Assembly: GCA_040880545.1 (NCBI GenBank)
Contig: JBBDIE010000056.1
Coordinates: 1-36,528 of the forward strand
Reading direction: 5' to 3'
DNA: 36,528 nucleotides
Source of the DNA: M55B112 sp040880545
GTDB taxonomy: Bacteria; Bacteroidota; Bacteroidia; Bacteroidales; GCA-2748055
Shown: positions 1-8,205 of the stretch, one piece after another
Layout: every line of letters begins with the position of its first letter
How positions within the stretch are numbered: the stretch's first letter is position 1
Position numbers and translations under genes: made by a program
Notes under the pieces: model-generated
Seen by the model: the letters and a program-made list of their open reading frames with translations, nothing else
Database searches by the model: none
What the model was told of the DNA's origin: nothing

Positions 1-121
1 TATAAATTCTATTCGCTAAAAGATGTGTATAAAGATTAGCCACGTGGAGAGAGGGCCAGGGGGTGAGGGGCTACCAGCATAACGCAGCAATCGGACATTA
101 TGGCCAGCCATTAACCCCGGA
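1..121. other. Window-edge intergenic with inverted REP-like copy
   Basis: This is non-coding sequence downstream of the minus-strand thioredoxin gene. Positions 41-71 are the reverse complement of the GC-rich core of the duplicated element at 5181-5542: the CACGTG-centred arm followed by a C-rich stretch. The rest shows no gene or recognisable site. Confidence 0.6.
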
Positions 122-697
122 CTACTCCGTATTTAGCAATAACGCCAGCTTCTCCTCCAACGCCTCACCGCGGAGTCCGGTGGCGATGACCACCCCGTTC
201 TGATCCAGCAGGAAATTGGAGGGGATCATCTCTACCCCGTAATCTTCCACCGGTTTAGTACGGGCGCCCAGCATATCTCCCAACTGGTATTTCCAGGTAA
301 GCTTATCTTCTTCGATCGCCTTCTTCCAGGCCTCTTCGTTCCTGTCCAGCGAAACAGAGACAATTTCGAATCCATCCCCTTTGGTGAATGAGGCATCGTG
401 AAACTTGTTGTATAGTTTTACCAGGTGAGGATTCTCAACCCGGCAGGGGTTGCACCATGCTGCCCAGAAGTCGACCAGTACAAGCTTCCCGTGGAGATCC
501 GATAACTTCAGAATCTCTCCTTCGGTGTCAGGCAGTTCAATTTCCGGCGCTCTCAACCCCAGGGTTGTTCCCACCGGTAACTCCAGAATTTCTGGCGGTA
601 CTACGTAAGGTTCGTCAGATTTTACCGGTTCATTTTTACACGACATCATGGTTATGATGCATCCAACAAATATTATGGCTATGCTACTATATCTCAT
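122..697 (-). CDS. TlpA-like thioredoxin-fold lipoprotein
   Basis: A 191-residue periplasm-facing thiol-disulfide oxidoreductase of the TlpA/ResA/AhpC-TSA class. The N-terminus is a lipoprotein signal: a hydrophobic stretch at residues 5-18 ends at Cys20 (TMMSC), after which the protein is hydrophilic. The thioredoxin fold starts near residue 48 (RAPEIELPDTEG), and the active site is WCNPC with Cys82 and Cys85. A cis-Pro region follows (MIPSNFLLD, around 158-166). Proteins of this class use a reduced CXXC pair to reduce or exchange disulfides in exported proteins, but the sequence does not show the partner. The gene lies 32 bases downstream of murA on the same strand and may be the last gene of a DUF4290-murA-tlpA unit. 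The family call is secure; the substrate is unknown. Confidence 0.88.
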   Translation of the reverse strand: MRYSSIAIIFVGCIITMMSCKNEPVKSDEPYVVPPEILELPVGTTLGLRAPEIELPDTEGEILKLSDLHGKLVLVDFWAAWCNPCRVENPHLVKLYNKFHDASFTKGDGFEIVSVSLDRNEEAWKKAIEEDKLTWKYQLGDMLGARTKPVEDYGVEMIPSNFLLDQNGVVIATGLRGEALEEKLALLLNTE

Positions 698-729
698 CTG
701 ATTAATTTTGATTTGGTTACCTGAGCCTG

Positions 730-2034
730 CTAGGCTCTTATGATGGAGGCCCCCAGCAGATTCAACCTGTCGTCTATCCGTTCATATCCCCTATCGATCT
801 GTTCAATATTGTGGATGGTGCTGGTTCCATCGGCACTCATGGCAGCAATAAGCAATGCCACACCTGCCCTGATATCCGGCGAGCTCATGTCTGTGGCCCG
901 TAGTTTCATTGCATTGTTCATACCGATCACCGTGGCCCGGTGCGGATCGCACAAGATAATCTGGGCGCCCATGTCGATAAGTTTATCCACGAAGAAGAGG
1001 CGGCTCTCAAACATTTTCTGATGGATCAGTACACTCCCTTTCGCCTGGGTTGCTGTAACAAGGATTACACTGAGCAGGTCGGGGGTTAGTCCCGGCCAGG
1101 GTGCATCCGAGATAGTCATGATCGCACCGTCAATGAATGTTTCAATTTCATAATGGTCCATGGAAGGGATATACAGGTCATCTCCCCTTCTTTCAACCTG
1201 GATTCCCATTCGTTTGAAGGATGATGGAATGATGCCCAGTTCATCGTAGGCCACATCCCTGATCAACAAATCAGACCTGGTCATGGCCGCCATGCCAATA
1301 AAACTTCCTATCTCGATCATATCGGGCAGGATCCTGTGTTTCGTTCCACCAAGGTTATTCACGCCGTGTATGGTGAGCAAATTGGATCCGATCCCTTCGA
1401 TCTTTGCCCCCATCTTCAGCAGCATTTTGCAGAGTTGCTGCAAGTATGGTTCACAGGCTGCATTGTAGATGGTGGTAGTACCCTTTGCAAGTGTGGCAGC
1501 CATAACAATGTTGGCCGTTCCGGTCACGGAAGCCTCGTCCAGCAGCATATAGGTGCCCTTCAGGTTTTTTCCTTTCACCTCGAAGCAGGATCGTTTGGCA
1601 TCAAATTCAAATGTTGCCCCCAGTTCCCGGAAACCGATAAAATGTGTATCCAGTCTTCTTCGTCCGATCTTATCGCCTCCCGGCTTGGGAATAAATGCAA
1701 TACCGAACCTGGCCAGCAGGGGCCCTACCAGCATAACCGATCCACGAAGTTCTGTTGATTTTGCATAATAGGCATGACTTTCCAGGTATGCAAGATTGAC
1801 CTGATCCGCCTGGAAGGTATAGGTTTTGTTGCCAAGCTGTTCGATTTTTACCCCCAGATCACTGAGCAGTTCGATCAGCTTCAGCACATCACTGATTATC
1901 GGAATATTCTCAATGGTAATTTTTTCTGGTGTCAGCAGTACTGCACAAAGTACCTGGAGTGCCTCGTTCTTTGCTCCCTGCGGAACGATCTCCCCTGAAA
2001 GTTGTCTGCCACCTTCAATAATAAATTTGCTCAT
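730..2034 (-). CDS. murA: UDP-N-acetylglucosamine 1-carboxyvinyltransferase (MurA)
   Basis: A 434-residue cytosolic enzyme that transfers enolpyruvate from PEP to UDP-GlcNAc, the first committed step of peptidoglycan synthesis. The length is typical. Lys22-Asn23 (GAKNEAL) matches the conserved substrate-binding pair, and the catalytic loop is at residues 117-127. That loop reads KPGGDKIGRRR, so the position of the usual fosfomycin-binding Cys (Cys115 in E. coli) is Asp121. The region around PWPGLTPDLL supplies the conserved late Asp, and SPDIRAG gives the C-terminal Arg. The gene starts 11 bases after the DUF4290 gene ends, so the two are probably co-transcribed. Cys-to-Asp MurA enzymes (Mycobacterium tuberculosis, Chlamydia) are active but fosfomycin-insensitive, so the same is inferred here. 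Confidence 0.97.
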   Translation of the reverse strand: MSKFIIEGGRQLSGEIVPQGAKNEALQVLCAVLLTPEKITIENIPIISDVLKLIELLSDLGVKIEQLGNKTYTFQADQVNLAYLESHAYYAKSTELRGSVMLVGPLLARFGIAFIPKPGGDKIGRRRLDTHFIGFRELGATFEFDAKRSCFEVKGKNLKGTYMLLDEASVTGTANIVMAATLAKGTTTIYNAACEPYLQQLCKMLLKMGAKIEGIGSNLLTIHGVNNLGGTKHRILPDMIEIGSFIGMAAMTRSDLLIRDVAYDELGIIPSSFKRMGIQVERRGDDLYIPSMDHYEIETFIDGAIMTISDAPWPGLTPDLLSVILVTATQAKGSVLIHQKMFESRLFFVDKLIDMGAQIILCDPHRATVIGMNNAMKLRATDMSSPDIRAGVALLIAAMSADGTSTIHNIEQIDRGYERIDDRLNLLGASIIRA

Positions 2035-2045
2035 AGCAGGATTTA

Positions 2046-2645
2046 TTATCTCTTTTTGCCCCCTGTCTTTTTCTTTCTTGCATTTTTCGCAAGAATATCA
2101 CGTGTTTCGGGTAGTTCAAGGGACGGATCGAGCTCTAAACGGTTTCCGGAAAGTGTTTTCAGGTCATCAAATATCTCTTTGTCATCAACAGCTTCCCTGT
2201 TCCATGTAAGGTATGACTTTTTCATATGGTAGGCGATCATCTTCACAAGATCCCGCTTCTCTTCTCCTTCTTCCATCTCAACTGCCTTGTCGATCATCAA
2301 AACGATGGAGTGGCCATAATGCTTGAACCGGATTTTCTTCTGGTTATAGGGAATCTTTTTGGGTTTCTCCTTGAGCAGTTCCGGGGTGGGTGTCTCATAG
2401 GGTGAGTCTATATCCAGTTTAAAATCTGAAATGATTGCCAGATGATCCCACAGTTTATGTTTAAAATCGGCCACGTCCCTGAGATGCGGGTTCAAATTCC
2501 CCATTACAGCGATGATGGTTTTGGCTGCTTTGTTTCGTTCCTCCCTGTCCTCGATGGTGAGGATGTGGTCAATCATTTTCTGAATGTTCCGTCCGTATTC
2601 GGGCAGGATAAGTTTTGTTCTCCTGCTGTTATAATCGTATTCCAT
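2046..2645 (-). CDS. DUF4290 family protein
   Basis: A 199-residue hydrophilic, highly charged protein with no signal peptide or membrane segment, so probably cytoplasmic. It begins MEYDYNSRR and has a short Lys/Arg-rich tail (residues about 187-199). The central part is mainly helical in character. I recognise it as the Bacteroidota DUF4290 family, which is commonly encoded directly upstream of murA, as here (11-base gap). Its molecular function is not known to me. Linkage to murA suggests a role near cell-wall precursor synthesis, but this is only inference. It follows the helicase gene on the same strand after a 91-base gap. Confidence 0.8.
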   Translation of the reverse strand: MEYDYNSRRTKLILPEYGRNIQKMIDHILTIEDREERNKAAKTIIAVMGNLNPHLRDVADFKHKLWDHLAIISDFKLDIDSPYETPTPELLKEKPKKIPYNQKKIRFKHYGHSIVLMIDKAVEMEEGEEKRDLVKMIAYHMKKSYLTWNREAVDDKEIFDDLKTLSGNRLELDPSLELPETRDILAKNARKKKTGGKKR

Positions 2646-2736
2646 TAAATTTATTTATTGCACAAAAGTAATCCTTTTAATCCTTAAATTAAAACTTCCG
2701 GCTGGAATTGGCTAATCAATCACCACGAATGAACCC

Positions 2737-5034
2737 TTAATCTTCCACTATCCGTAGTTTTGCAAACTTCAACAACAACTGTTTCTTCCCGATGGGGAAA
2801 TGCACGGTTGCCTTGGTATTGGGACTGACGCCTTCAATTTGAATAACCTCCCCCACCCCGAACCGCGGATGTTCCACCTTCATTCCAACTTCCACATTTT
2901 CCAGCGTTGCAGGGGTTCCCTGCGACAACGTGGCCCTGGACATGTTAAGTAGTTGCTTATCTCCCAATGTCTCCCTCGATTTTTTTTGCAGTGTGGGATA
3001 TTTTCCTCCAAAACCCGTTGGTTTGGTATGCGAACTTTCCGGTTCACTCACCTGGGGTATAACCGGGAAGAAGTCGTGGGGCAACTCAACAAAATCGCGC
3101 TGGATCTCTTTAATAAAGCGGCTGGGCGTTGTGATCGTCTCCAGTCCCCAACGATACCTTTTTCCGGCAAAAGTGATGGTAGCCGTTTTTTCGGACCTGG
3201 TAAGAGCCACATAGAACAGCCTTCGTTCCTCCTCCAAACCTTTCATGTCGCCTGTATTCATGGATGATGGAAACAGTTCCTCTTCCATTCCGGCAATGAA
3301 TACATGCCTGAACTCAAGTCCCTTGGATGCATGAACGGTCATGATACTTACCTTGTTGATATCCTCGTCCGACTCATTATCTGCATCGGTCAACAGGGTC
3401 ACGTCCTGCAGGTAGGTAGCCAGGGTAAGGTCCTCTTCCGACTCCAGGTTGTCGGTATAATCCTTGATGCCGTTTAACAGCTCCTCGATATTCTCATACC
3501 TGCTCACCGCCTCTGGTGTTTTCTCCGACTTCAGATCAGCCATGATACCCGATCTGTTCGCGATGGTATAGGCCAGATCGAATGCTTCCATCTCGTTCAG
3601 TTTCGCCATGAAATCTTTGATCATCATGGTAAATTGGTTCAGCTTTGACAGGGCTCCCTGGTTCAGGTCCAGGTTCATCTGTCCCAGATGGGAAAGAACC
3701 TGCCAGATTGATGTATCCAGCTTATCCGCATATTCCATGATCTTTGTAACGGTTGTTTTACCGATCCCCCTGAGCGGATAGTTGATGATACGTTTCAGCG
3801 ACTCATCATCATTTGGATTTACAATGATCCTGAAATAGGCGAGCAGATCTTTGACCTCCTTGCGCTGGTAAAATGATACCGATCCATAGACCTTGTAAGG
3901 AATATTCAATTTCCGGAGGCTCTCCTCAAATATCCTGGACTGCGCATTGGTCCGGTAAAGGATGGCAAAATTCTTGTAATCCAACTGTTCATTGAACCTG
4001 ATTTCAGCAATTGAATTTGCAACCACGAATCCCTCTTCCCTGTCATCCCTGAGCTTCAGTACCTTTATTTTCTCACCCGGTTCTTCCTTTGAGTATACCG
4101 TTTTCTGTATCTGCTCCTTATTTTTGGCAATAATGCTGTTAGCGGCATTCACGATCGCCTGGGTTGACCTGTAATTCTGTTCCAGTTTAAACAGTTTGTA
4201 GTCGGGGTAATCTTTTCTGAAATTCAGAATATTTTCAATTCTCGCTCCCCGGAAGGAGTAGATACTCTGTGCATCGTCGCCAACAACACAGATGTTCTGG
4301 TGCACCGCGGAAAGTTGTTTGATGATCAGGTACTGGGAGTAGTTTGTGTCCTGGTACTCATCCACCAATATATAATCGAACGTATTGCGGTATTTATCCA
4401 GAACTGCAGGAAAGTCGCGGAACATGAGATTGATCTGCAGCAGCAAATCGTCGAAATCCATGGAACCGAATTTTTTGCATCGCTTGGTATAGTGGGTGTA
4501 AATCTCCCCCATCTGTGGCCTTCGTGTGGCCAGATCCTTCACCCTGATCTCATTATTGGTTTTATATACATCCGGGGTAATGAGGTTGTTTTTTGCATAG
4601 GAGATACGGCCAAACACTTCTGCCGGTTTGTATATTTTATCGTCCAGTTTCAAATCCTTAATGATTTGTTTTACCAGGTTCCGGGAGTCGATGGTATCGT
4701 AAATTGTAAAGTCGGGTGGATATCCCAGCACATCTGCTTCACGACGCAATATCCGTGCAAAAATTGAGTGGAAGGTACCCATCCATAGCTGCCTTGCCAG
4801 CGCAGGGGATACCAGGGCAGCCACCCGTTCCTTCATGGACTTTGCAGCCTTGTTTGTAAATGTGAGGGCCAGTATTCTGTTGGGTGGTACCCCCTGCTCC
4901 AGCAGGTAAGCAACCCTGTATGTAAGTACGCGTGTCTTCCCCGATCCGGCTCCGGCTACCACAAGAGACGGTCCCCGGTAATTCTCAACTGCCTCACACT
5001 GAGGTTTATTCAGTTCTTTTAAATATTCCTTCAA
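2737..5034 (-). CDS. UvrD/PcrA-type ATP-dependent DNA helicase
   Basis: A 765-residue superfamily 1A 3'-5' helicase. The motifs appear in order: the Q-like motif LNKPQCEAV near residue 8, Walker A AGAGSGKT (about 27-34), motif II DEYQDTN, motif III GDDAQSIYSFRG, motif IV LEQNYRST, motif V TVHASKGLEF and motif VI VALTRS. The C-terminal part has the PcrA/UvrD Tudor-like segment VGMKVEHPRFGVGEV (about 718-732), which in PcrA contacts RNA polymerase. The length is right for PcrA. The start is TTG: the frame has a stop further upstream and no ATG before the helicase domain. Expected roles are nucleotide excision and mismatch repair and removal of protein or RNA polymerase roadblocks. The gene is divergent from the secreted CHU_C gene, with 846 bases of repeats between. 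Confidence 0.96.
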   Translation of the reverse strand: MKEYLKELNKPQCEAVENYRGPSLVVAGAGSGKTRVLTYRVAYLLEQGVPPNRILALTFTNKAAKSMKERVAALVSPALARQLWMGTFHSIFARILRREADVLGYPPDFTIYDTIDSRNLVKQIIKDLKLDDKIYKPAEVFGRISYAKNNLITPDVYKTNNEIRVKDLATRRPQMGEIYTHYTKRCKKFGSMDFDDLLLQINLMFRDFPAVLDKYRNTFDYILVDEYQDTNYSQYLIIKQLSAVHQNICVVGDDAQSIYSFRGARIENILNFRKDYPDYKLFKLEQNYRSTQAIVNAANSIIAKNKEQIQKTVYSKEEPGEKIKVLKLRDDREEGFVVANSIAEIRFNEQLDYKNFAILYRTNAQSRIFEESLRKLNIPYKVYGSVSFYQRKEVKDLLAYFRIIVNPNDDESLKRIINYPLRGIGKTTVTKIMEYADKLDTSIWQVLSHLGQMNLDLNQGALSKLNQFTMMIKDFMAKLNEMEAFDLAYTIANRSGIMADLKSEKTPEAVSRYENIEELLNGIKDYTDNLESEEDLTLATYLQDVTLLTDADNESDEDINKVSIMTVHASKGLEFRHVFIAGMEEELFPSSMNTGDMKGLEEERRLFYVALTRSEKTATITFAGKRYRWGLETITTPSRFIKEIQRDFVELPHDFFPVIPQVSEPESSHTKPTGFGGKYPTLQKKSRETLGDKQLLNMSRATLSQGTPATLENVEVGMKVEHPRFGVGEVIQIEGVSPNTKATVHFPIGKKQLLLKFAKLRIVED

Positions 5035-5180
5035 TCTCTGTTTTTTTAGGTCGGCTAAGTTAGTATTTGACAGGAGGAATCTCTTGTTAAATTACAAGAT
5101 TTTATCCACATTTTGTGAATAATCTGAATTGTGTAACTGCAGACTTTCCACCACTCAATAGTTTGCTTCTAACTCCGTGA

Positions 5181-5542
5181 CACCTCACCCCCCGGCCCCC
5201 TCTCCACGTGGAGAAGGGGAGGGCGCTTCGATTTATATTCAGGGCATTCACCGTAAGGGACTTTTTTTAACCAGTAGAGTTAAGGGAGTTTTTTTTACCA
5301 TAGAGTTAATAAAGTTTAAAATTATCATGTATCCATTTACTCAAGAGCTTGCTCAAACCTTTGTAGCACCTCACCCCCCCGGCCCCCCTCTCCACGTGGA
5401 GAAGGGGGAGGCGCTTCGTTTTATATTCAGGGCATTCACCGTAAGGGACTTTTTTTAACCAGTAGAGTTAAGGGAGTTTTTTTTACCATAGAGTTAAAGG
5501 AGTTTAAAATTATCCTGTATCCATTTACTCAAGAGCTTGCTC
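5181..5542. repeat. Tandem duplication, period 186, with REP-like palindrome
   Basis: Copy A (5181-5355) and copy B (5367-5542) are nearly identical, differing by a few substitutions and homopolymer-length changes. Each begins CACCTCACCCCCC, continues into a GC-rich palindrome centred on CACGTG (CTCTCCACGTGGAGA), then an AT-rich tail with two TTTTTTTAACCA-like or TTTTTTTTACCA-like blocks, and ends TCAAGAGCTTGCTC. A partial inverted copy lies at 41-71. The palindrome would fold as a strong hairpin on either strand. This resembles REP-type intergenic elements; no transposase or terminal target duplication is visible. Confidence 0.85.
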
Positions 5543-5671
5543 TCTGTCCTCTGTGGTTTAAATAAAAGGCTCATGCGATGAAAACCGGCCCCATCTGACA
5601 CATCCCGGTTCAGACTTCCTCCGTGGTTAATAAAAAGTCTCTTACGATGCACTCGACCATAATGATCCACC

Positions 5672-5731
5672 CACTCCAAGTACTCCAAGTACTCCAAGTA
5701 CTCCAAATACTCCAAGTACTCCAAAGTACTC
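5672..5731. repeat. 9-base microsatellite (TACTCCAAG)
   Basis: About six tandem copies of a TACTCCAAG unit lie here, the last ones slightly altered (one AATACTCC variant, one with an extra A). In one minus-strand frame it reads as repeated Glu-Tyr-Leu, but there is no other support for a gene. Tracts like this change length by replication slippage. Confidence 0.85.
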
Positions 5732-5880
5732 CTCCCTGTTAATGTGACGAACCATTAAAATATCTGTTCCTGACAGAAAGAAAATTGCTCCTTTCATCGA
5801 AAAGTTGCATTTTTGTGACATTCTGCGGGATATATAATAATCTGCTCTTTTAACGTTTATTTAAGTAAACCTTAAATTCC

Positions 5881-7362
5881 TTGAAAACCGGATCGACATA
5901 TCAGTATTTTACATGGCTGCTTGCTGTTATAATGATGGCAGAAGTGAATATATCAGGGCAGATCACATCGCCCCAGGCTGATGCTGAAAAGTCGCTCTCC
6001 TACCCTGTTCATCCAGGCTCAGACCCGTTATTTGTCTTCTACCAGTCCAACGGAACCTATCGTCCCGGATCGCTTGTTGCCGCTTTTCCCGAACCGGGTA
6101 CCTATGATTTTGTATGGACCCTGTATGATCCGGGAGCCGACGGATTTACCATTCCCGTTAAATCGGAAATCGGTACTGAAACCTCTTCGGTCACGGGACT
6201 TGGAGAAGGCGGGTACATGGTACAGATAAGCAATGGCCTTGATGTGGACACCTCCTTTCTGGCCTGGATAATGCTCGATAGCCTGGTGGTATGGACCGAA
6301 AAAAATGCTGACGGCAAACTGGAATCATTCAGATCGGGCTGCAGTGACGGAAATTATGTGATCATTGCCGGAGGGGTTGACCTGGATACCTATTACTATT
6401 ACGATCCTGACTCACATGAAGCGGTACTATATGAAAATGATTTTGACATCCAGTGGACCAGCGACAATCCCGACCTCACCATTTACAACCCCACAGACAA
6501 AACAAAAATGGGCGCCAACTTCTCACAGTATCCTCCCTACAGGGATACGTATTATATCCTTACCGCCTCCGACAGCCTGGGGATGACTGAGGTCGACTCG
6601 GTTCTGTATGATACGAAACATACCAGGGCTGAATTCACGGTAGAATATCAGGACAAGGTAACACTGAATTGGGAGCCTGACCTGACTACTGGATTTGAAA
6701 AAGATAAAGGCAGTATGGATGCTCCGTTGTCGGTCCGTTTTACCAATGAATCGGAAAATGGCTTCGAATTTACATGGGTCTACCTGGATACTACCGAAGA
6801 GGTTACCGGAATCTCCTACAAGGAATTTGACCATACCCCGGATCTGAATTTTGAACCGGAATTTACCTATTACAGAGCAGACAGGACCTATTATCCTTAC
6901 CTGGTTTCTGTAAGTGATGCCGGATGTGTCGATACCTTCCACCTGGAAGACGGAATCAGGGTGGTACCTTCAGATTTGGCTATCCCGAATGTTTTCACTC
7001 CCAACGGGGATGGAACAAATGATGTATTTAATTTTAAACACCAGTCGTTGAAGGAGTGCAGGATAACCATCTCCGATCGATTCGGGAGAGTGGTTTACAG
7101 GAAGAGAATTGACAATATTTATGAATGGGAAGGATGGACAGGCACTGTACTGAATTCTGACCGGGATGCTCCGGAGGGACAGTATTATTATGTTGTTGAG
7201 GGAATAGGATATGACCATGTGGAATATAAAGATCCCAATTTCCTGGAGCAAAGAAAGCTGGACAGGCAGCAGAACACAGGCGGAGGGAATGGTGAGGAAA
7301 CCCAAAGCCAGAATCTGTATACAGGATGGATATACCTCTTCCGGAAGATAGGAGCGTACTGA
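5881..7362 (+). CDS. Secreted protein with CHU_C (gliding/T9SS-type) C-terminal domain
   Basis: A 493-residue exported protein. The start is TTG: an in-frame stop lies at 5866-5868, and only this start keeps the signal peptide (hydrophobic residues about 9-24, cleavage near ISGQ). The middle is made of beta-rich, PKD/Ig-like segments without a recognisable enzyme. From about residue 363 the motif AIPNVFTPNGDGTNDVF marks a gliding-motility-associated (CHU_C) domain, a known sorting signal for the type IX secretion system. Before the final strand (TGWIYLFRK, at the very end) there is an extra polar stretch of about 40 residues (KDPNFLEQR through GGGNGEETQ). Its function is unknown; a surface or adhesion role is inferred. 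The next gene follows after 27 bases on the same strand. Confidence 0.85.
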   Translation: MKTGSTYQYFTWLLAVIMMAEVNISGQITSPQADAEKSLSYPVHPGSDPLFVFYQSNGTYRPGSLVAAFPEPGTYDFVWTLYDPGADGFTIPVKSEIGTETSSVTGLGEGGYMVQISNGLDVDTSFLAWIMLDSLVVWTEKNADGKLESFRSGCSDGNYVIIAGGVDLDTYYYYDPDSHEAVLYENDFDIQWTSDNPDLTIYNPTDKTKMGANFSQYPPYRDTYYILTASDSLGMTEVDSVLYDTKHTRAEFTVEYQDKVTLNWEPDLTTGFEKDKGSMDAPLSVRFTNESENGFEFTWVYLDTTEEVTGISYKEFDHTPDLNFEPEFTYYRADRTYYPYLVSVSDAGCVDTFHLEDGIRVVPSDLAIPNVFTPNGDGTNDVFNFKHQSLKECRITISDRFGRVVYRKRIDNIYEWEGWTGTVLNSDRDAPEGQYYYVVEGIGYDHVEYKDPNFLEQRKLDRQQNTGGGNGEETQSQNLYTGWIYLFRKIGAY

Positions 7363-7389
7363 CCCGACCGGTTTCAATAATTACAAACA

Positions 7390-8106
7390 ATGAGATTTCT
7401 CAGAATTGTGATCATTATAATCATCCTGCTGGTTCTGGGAGGATTTTTCTATTTTACGTTCGACAATGACCCACAACAGATCCTGCTTGAATCGTTCGGA
7501 CAATGGGATACCCGGTATCTCCTGATAATTTTTGTGGTATTCGCCCTCACACTGGTAAGCACACTTACCGGGTTACCGGTGCTGTATCTGAGCGTTGCCC
7601 TGGGATTTTTTCTGAAATTTTTACCTGCGTTTCTCTTTGCCTGGGCCATCAACCTCATCGCGGTGATGGCTACCTATATTGTGGTAAAGCGGGTATATTA
7701 CAACTATTTTAAAGAGAAATTCGGAAAGAAAAAATTAATCAAAGGGATCAACAAACGAATCAAAAAATATGGATTCTGGACCATCACCTTTTCAAGGGGG
7801 GTATATTTTATCCCTACCAACCTCATTAATTTTAGTTTTCCACTCAGTAAAATTACAGCAAGGCAATATCTTACAGGCACCATGACAGGGCTGATCCCTG
7901 AGTGCCTGGTGAATGTCTCCACAGGATACCTGCTTAGACATGAATTGCAACTCATGGGTACTTCCGGCCAACCATATCTGCGGATTATAATTACAGGTAC
8001 AACACTGGCGATGCTGGCCACCTTACTCATCCTCTTACGTTACCGAAGGAAGAGACTCGATAAAGCGCGGCTGAACAAATTTGTACCTTTGCTGGATGAA
8101 AGTTAA
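7390..8106 (+). CDS. VTT/DedA-like (SNARE-associated) inner-membrane protein
   Basis: A 238-residue polytopic protein. There is one N-terminal membrane segment (about 5-22), further segments at about 45-95, a charged cytosolic loop rich in Lys/Arg (about 98-128), then the family signature FSRGVYFIPTNLINF (about 136-150), and hydrophobic segments near 152-178 and 198-217. The tail is basic. This matches the VTT/TVP38/DedA superfamily, whose members include lipid scramblases and undecaprenyl-phosphate recyclers. Which lipid this one handles cannot be read from sequence. It may be co-transcribed with the upstream CHU_C gene (27-base gap). The following gap holds the grpE promoter, so transcription is probably separate there. 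Confidence 0.85.
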   Translation: MRFLRIVIIIIILLVLGGFFYFTFDNDPQQILLESFGQWDTRYLLIIFVVFALTLVSTLTGLPVLYLSVALGFFLKFLPAFLFAWAINLIAVMATYIVVKRVYYNYFKEKFGKKKLIKGINKRIKKYGFWTITFSRGVYFIPTNLINFSFPLSKITARQYLTGTMTGLIPECLVNVSTGYLLRHELQLMGTSGQPYLRIIITGTTLAMLATLLILLRYRRKRLDKARLNKFVPLLDES

Positions 8107-8130
8107 CTGCTGTTCGACAATCCTGTCAAT

Positions 8131-8166
8131 TTGTCAAATTTCTCATGTTGGCAGCATATTTGACAA
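8131..8166. promoter_or_regulatory. Candidate heat-shock operator (inverted repeat)
   Basis: A perfect 9-base inverted repeat, TTGTCAAAT (8131-8139) and ATTTGACAA (8158-8166), separated by 18 bases, sits just upstream of grpE. An extra TGTCA lies at 8124-8128. The right arm overlaps the predicted -35 box, a position suited to repression. It is not a CIRCE element, which has different arms and a 9-base spacer. Confidence 0.5.
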
Positions 8167-8188
8167 CAATAAAGTGATTTTCTATGAT
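8160..8188 (+). promoter_or_regulatory. Sigma-70-like promoter of grpE-dnaJ
   Basis: TTGACA (8160-8165) and TATGAT (8183-8188) are separated by exactly 17 bases, 17 bases before the grpE ATG at 8206. This is close to the textbook sigma-70 or heat-shock layout and unlike the usual Bacteroidota housekeeping promoter (TTTG near -33 and TAnnTTTG near -7). The leader would be very short, roughly 10 bases. Confidence 0.55.
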
Positions 8189-8205
8189 TTAAAGTTTAAT
8201 TAGAT

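Larger units (their letters stand above)
5035..5880. other. Repeat-filled intergenic region
   Basis: These 846 bases lie between the divergent helicase and CHU_C genes. Positions 5035-5180 are unique AT-rich sequence and probably hold the helicase promoter. Positions 5181-5542 hold a tandem duplication, 5549-5649 hold two diverged copies of a roughly 32-base unit (CCTCTGTGG and CCTCCGTGG starts, about 69 bases apart), and 5672-5731 is a microsatellite. From 5732 to 5880 the sequence is AT-rich and leads into the next gene. Reading frames across this stretch simply translate the repeats and I do not accept them as genes. Confidence 0.75.

Noticed and set aside
1336..1758. Plus-strand frame opposite murA
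   Set aside because: It is a shadow of the strongly supported murA gene with no domain of its own. The same applies to other frames opposite or inside the called genes.
5177..5458. Open frame across the duplicated element
   Set aside because: The translation (PHPPAPSPRGEG-like, twice) is only the repeat read through; there is no independent start or domain.
5181..5542. CRISPR array
   Set aside because: There are only two long copies of a 175-base unit with an 11-base separation, no spacer series and no cas genes.
5494..5724. Minus-strand frame with repeated Glu-Tyr-Leu
   Set aside because: It is generated by the 9-base microsatellite and adjoining repeats, with nothing protein-like beyond.
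8131..8166. CIRCE element for HrcA
   Set aside because: The arms are TTGTCAAAT/ATTTGACAA with an 18-base spacer, not TTAGCACTC-N9-GAGTGCTAA.
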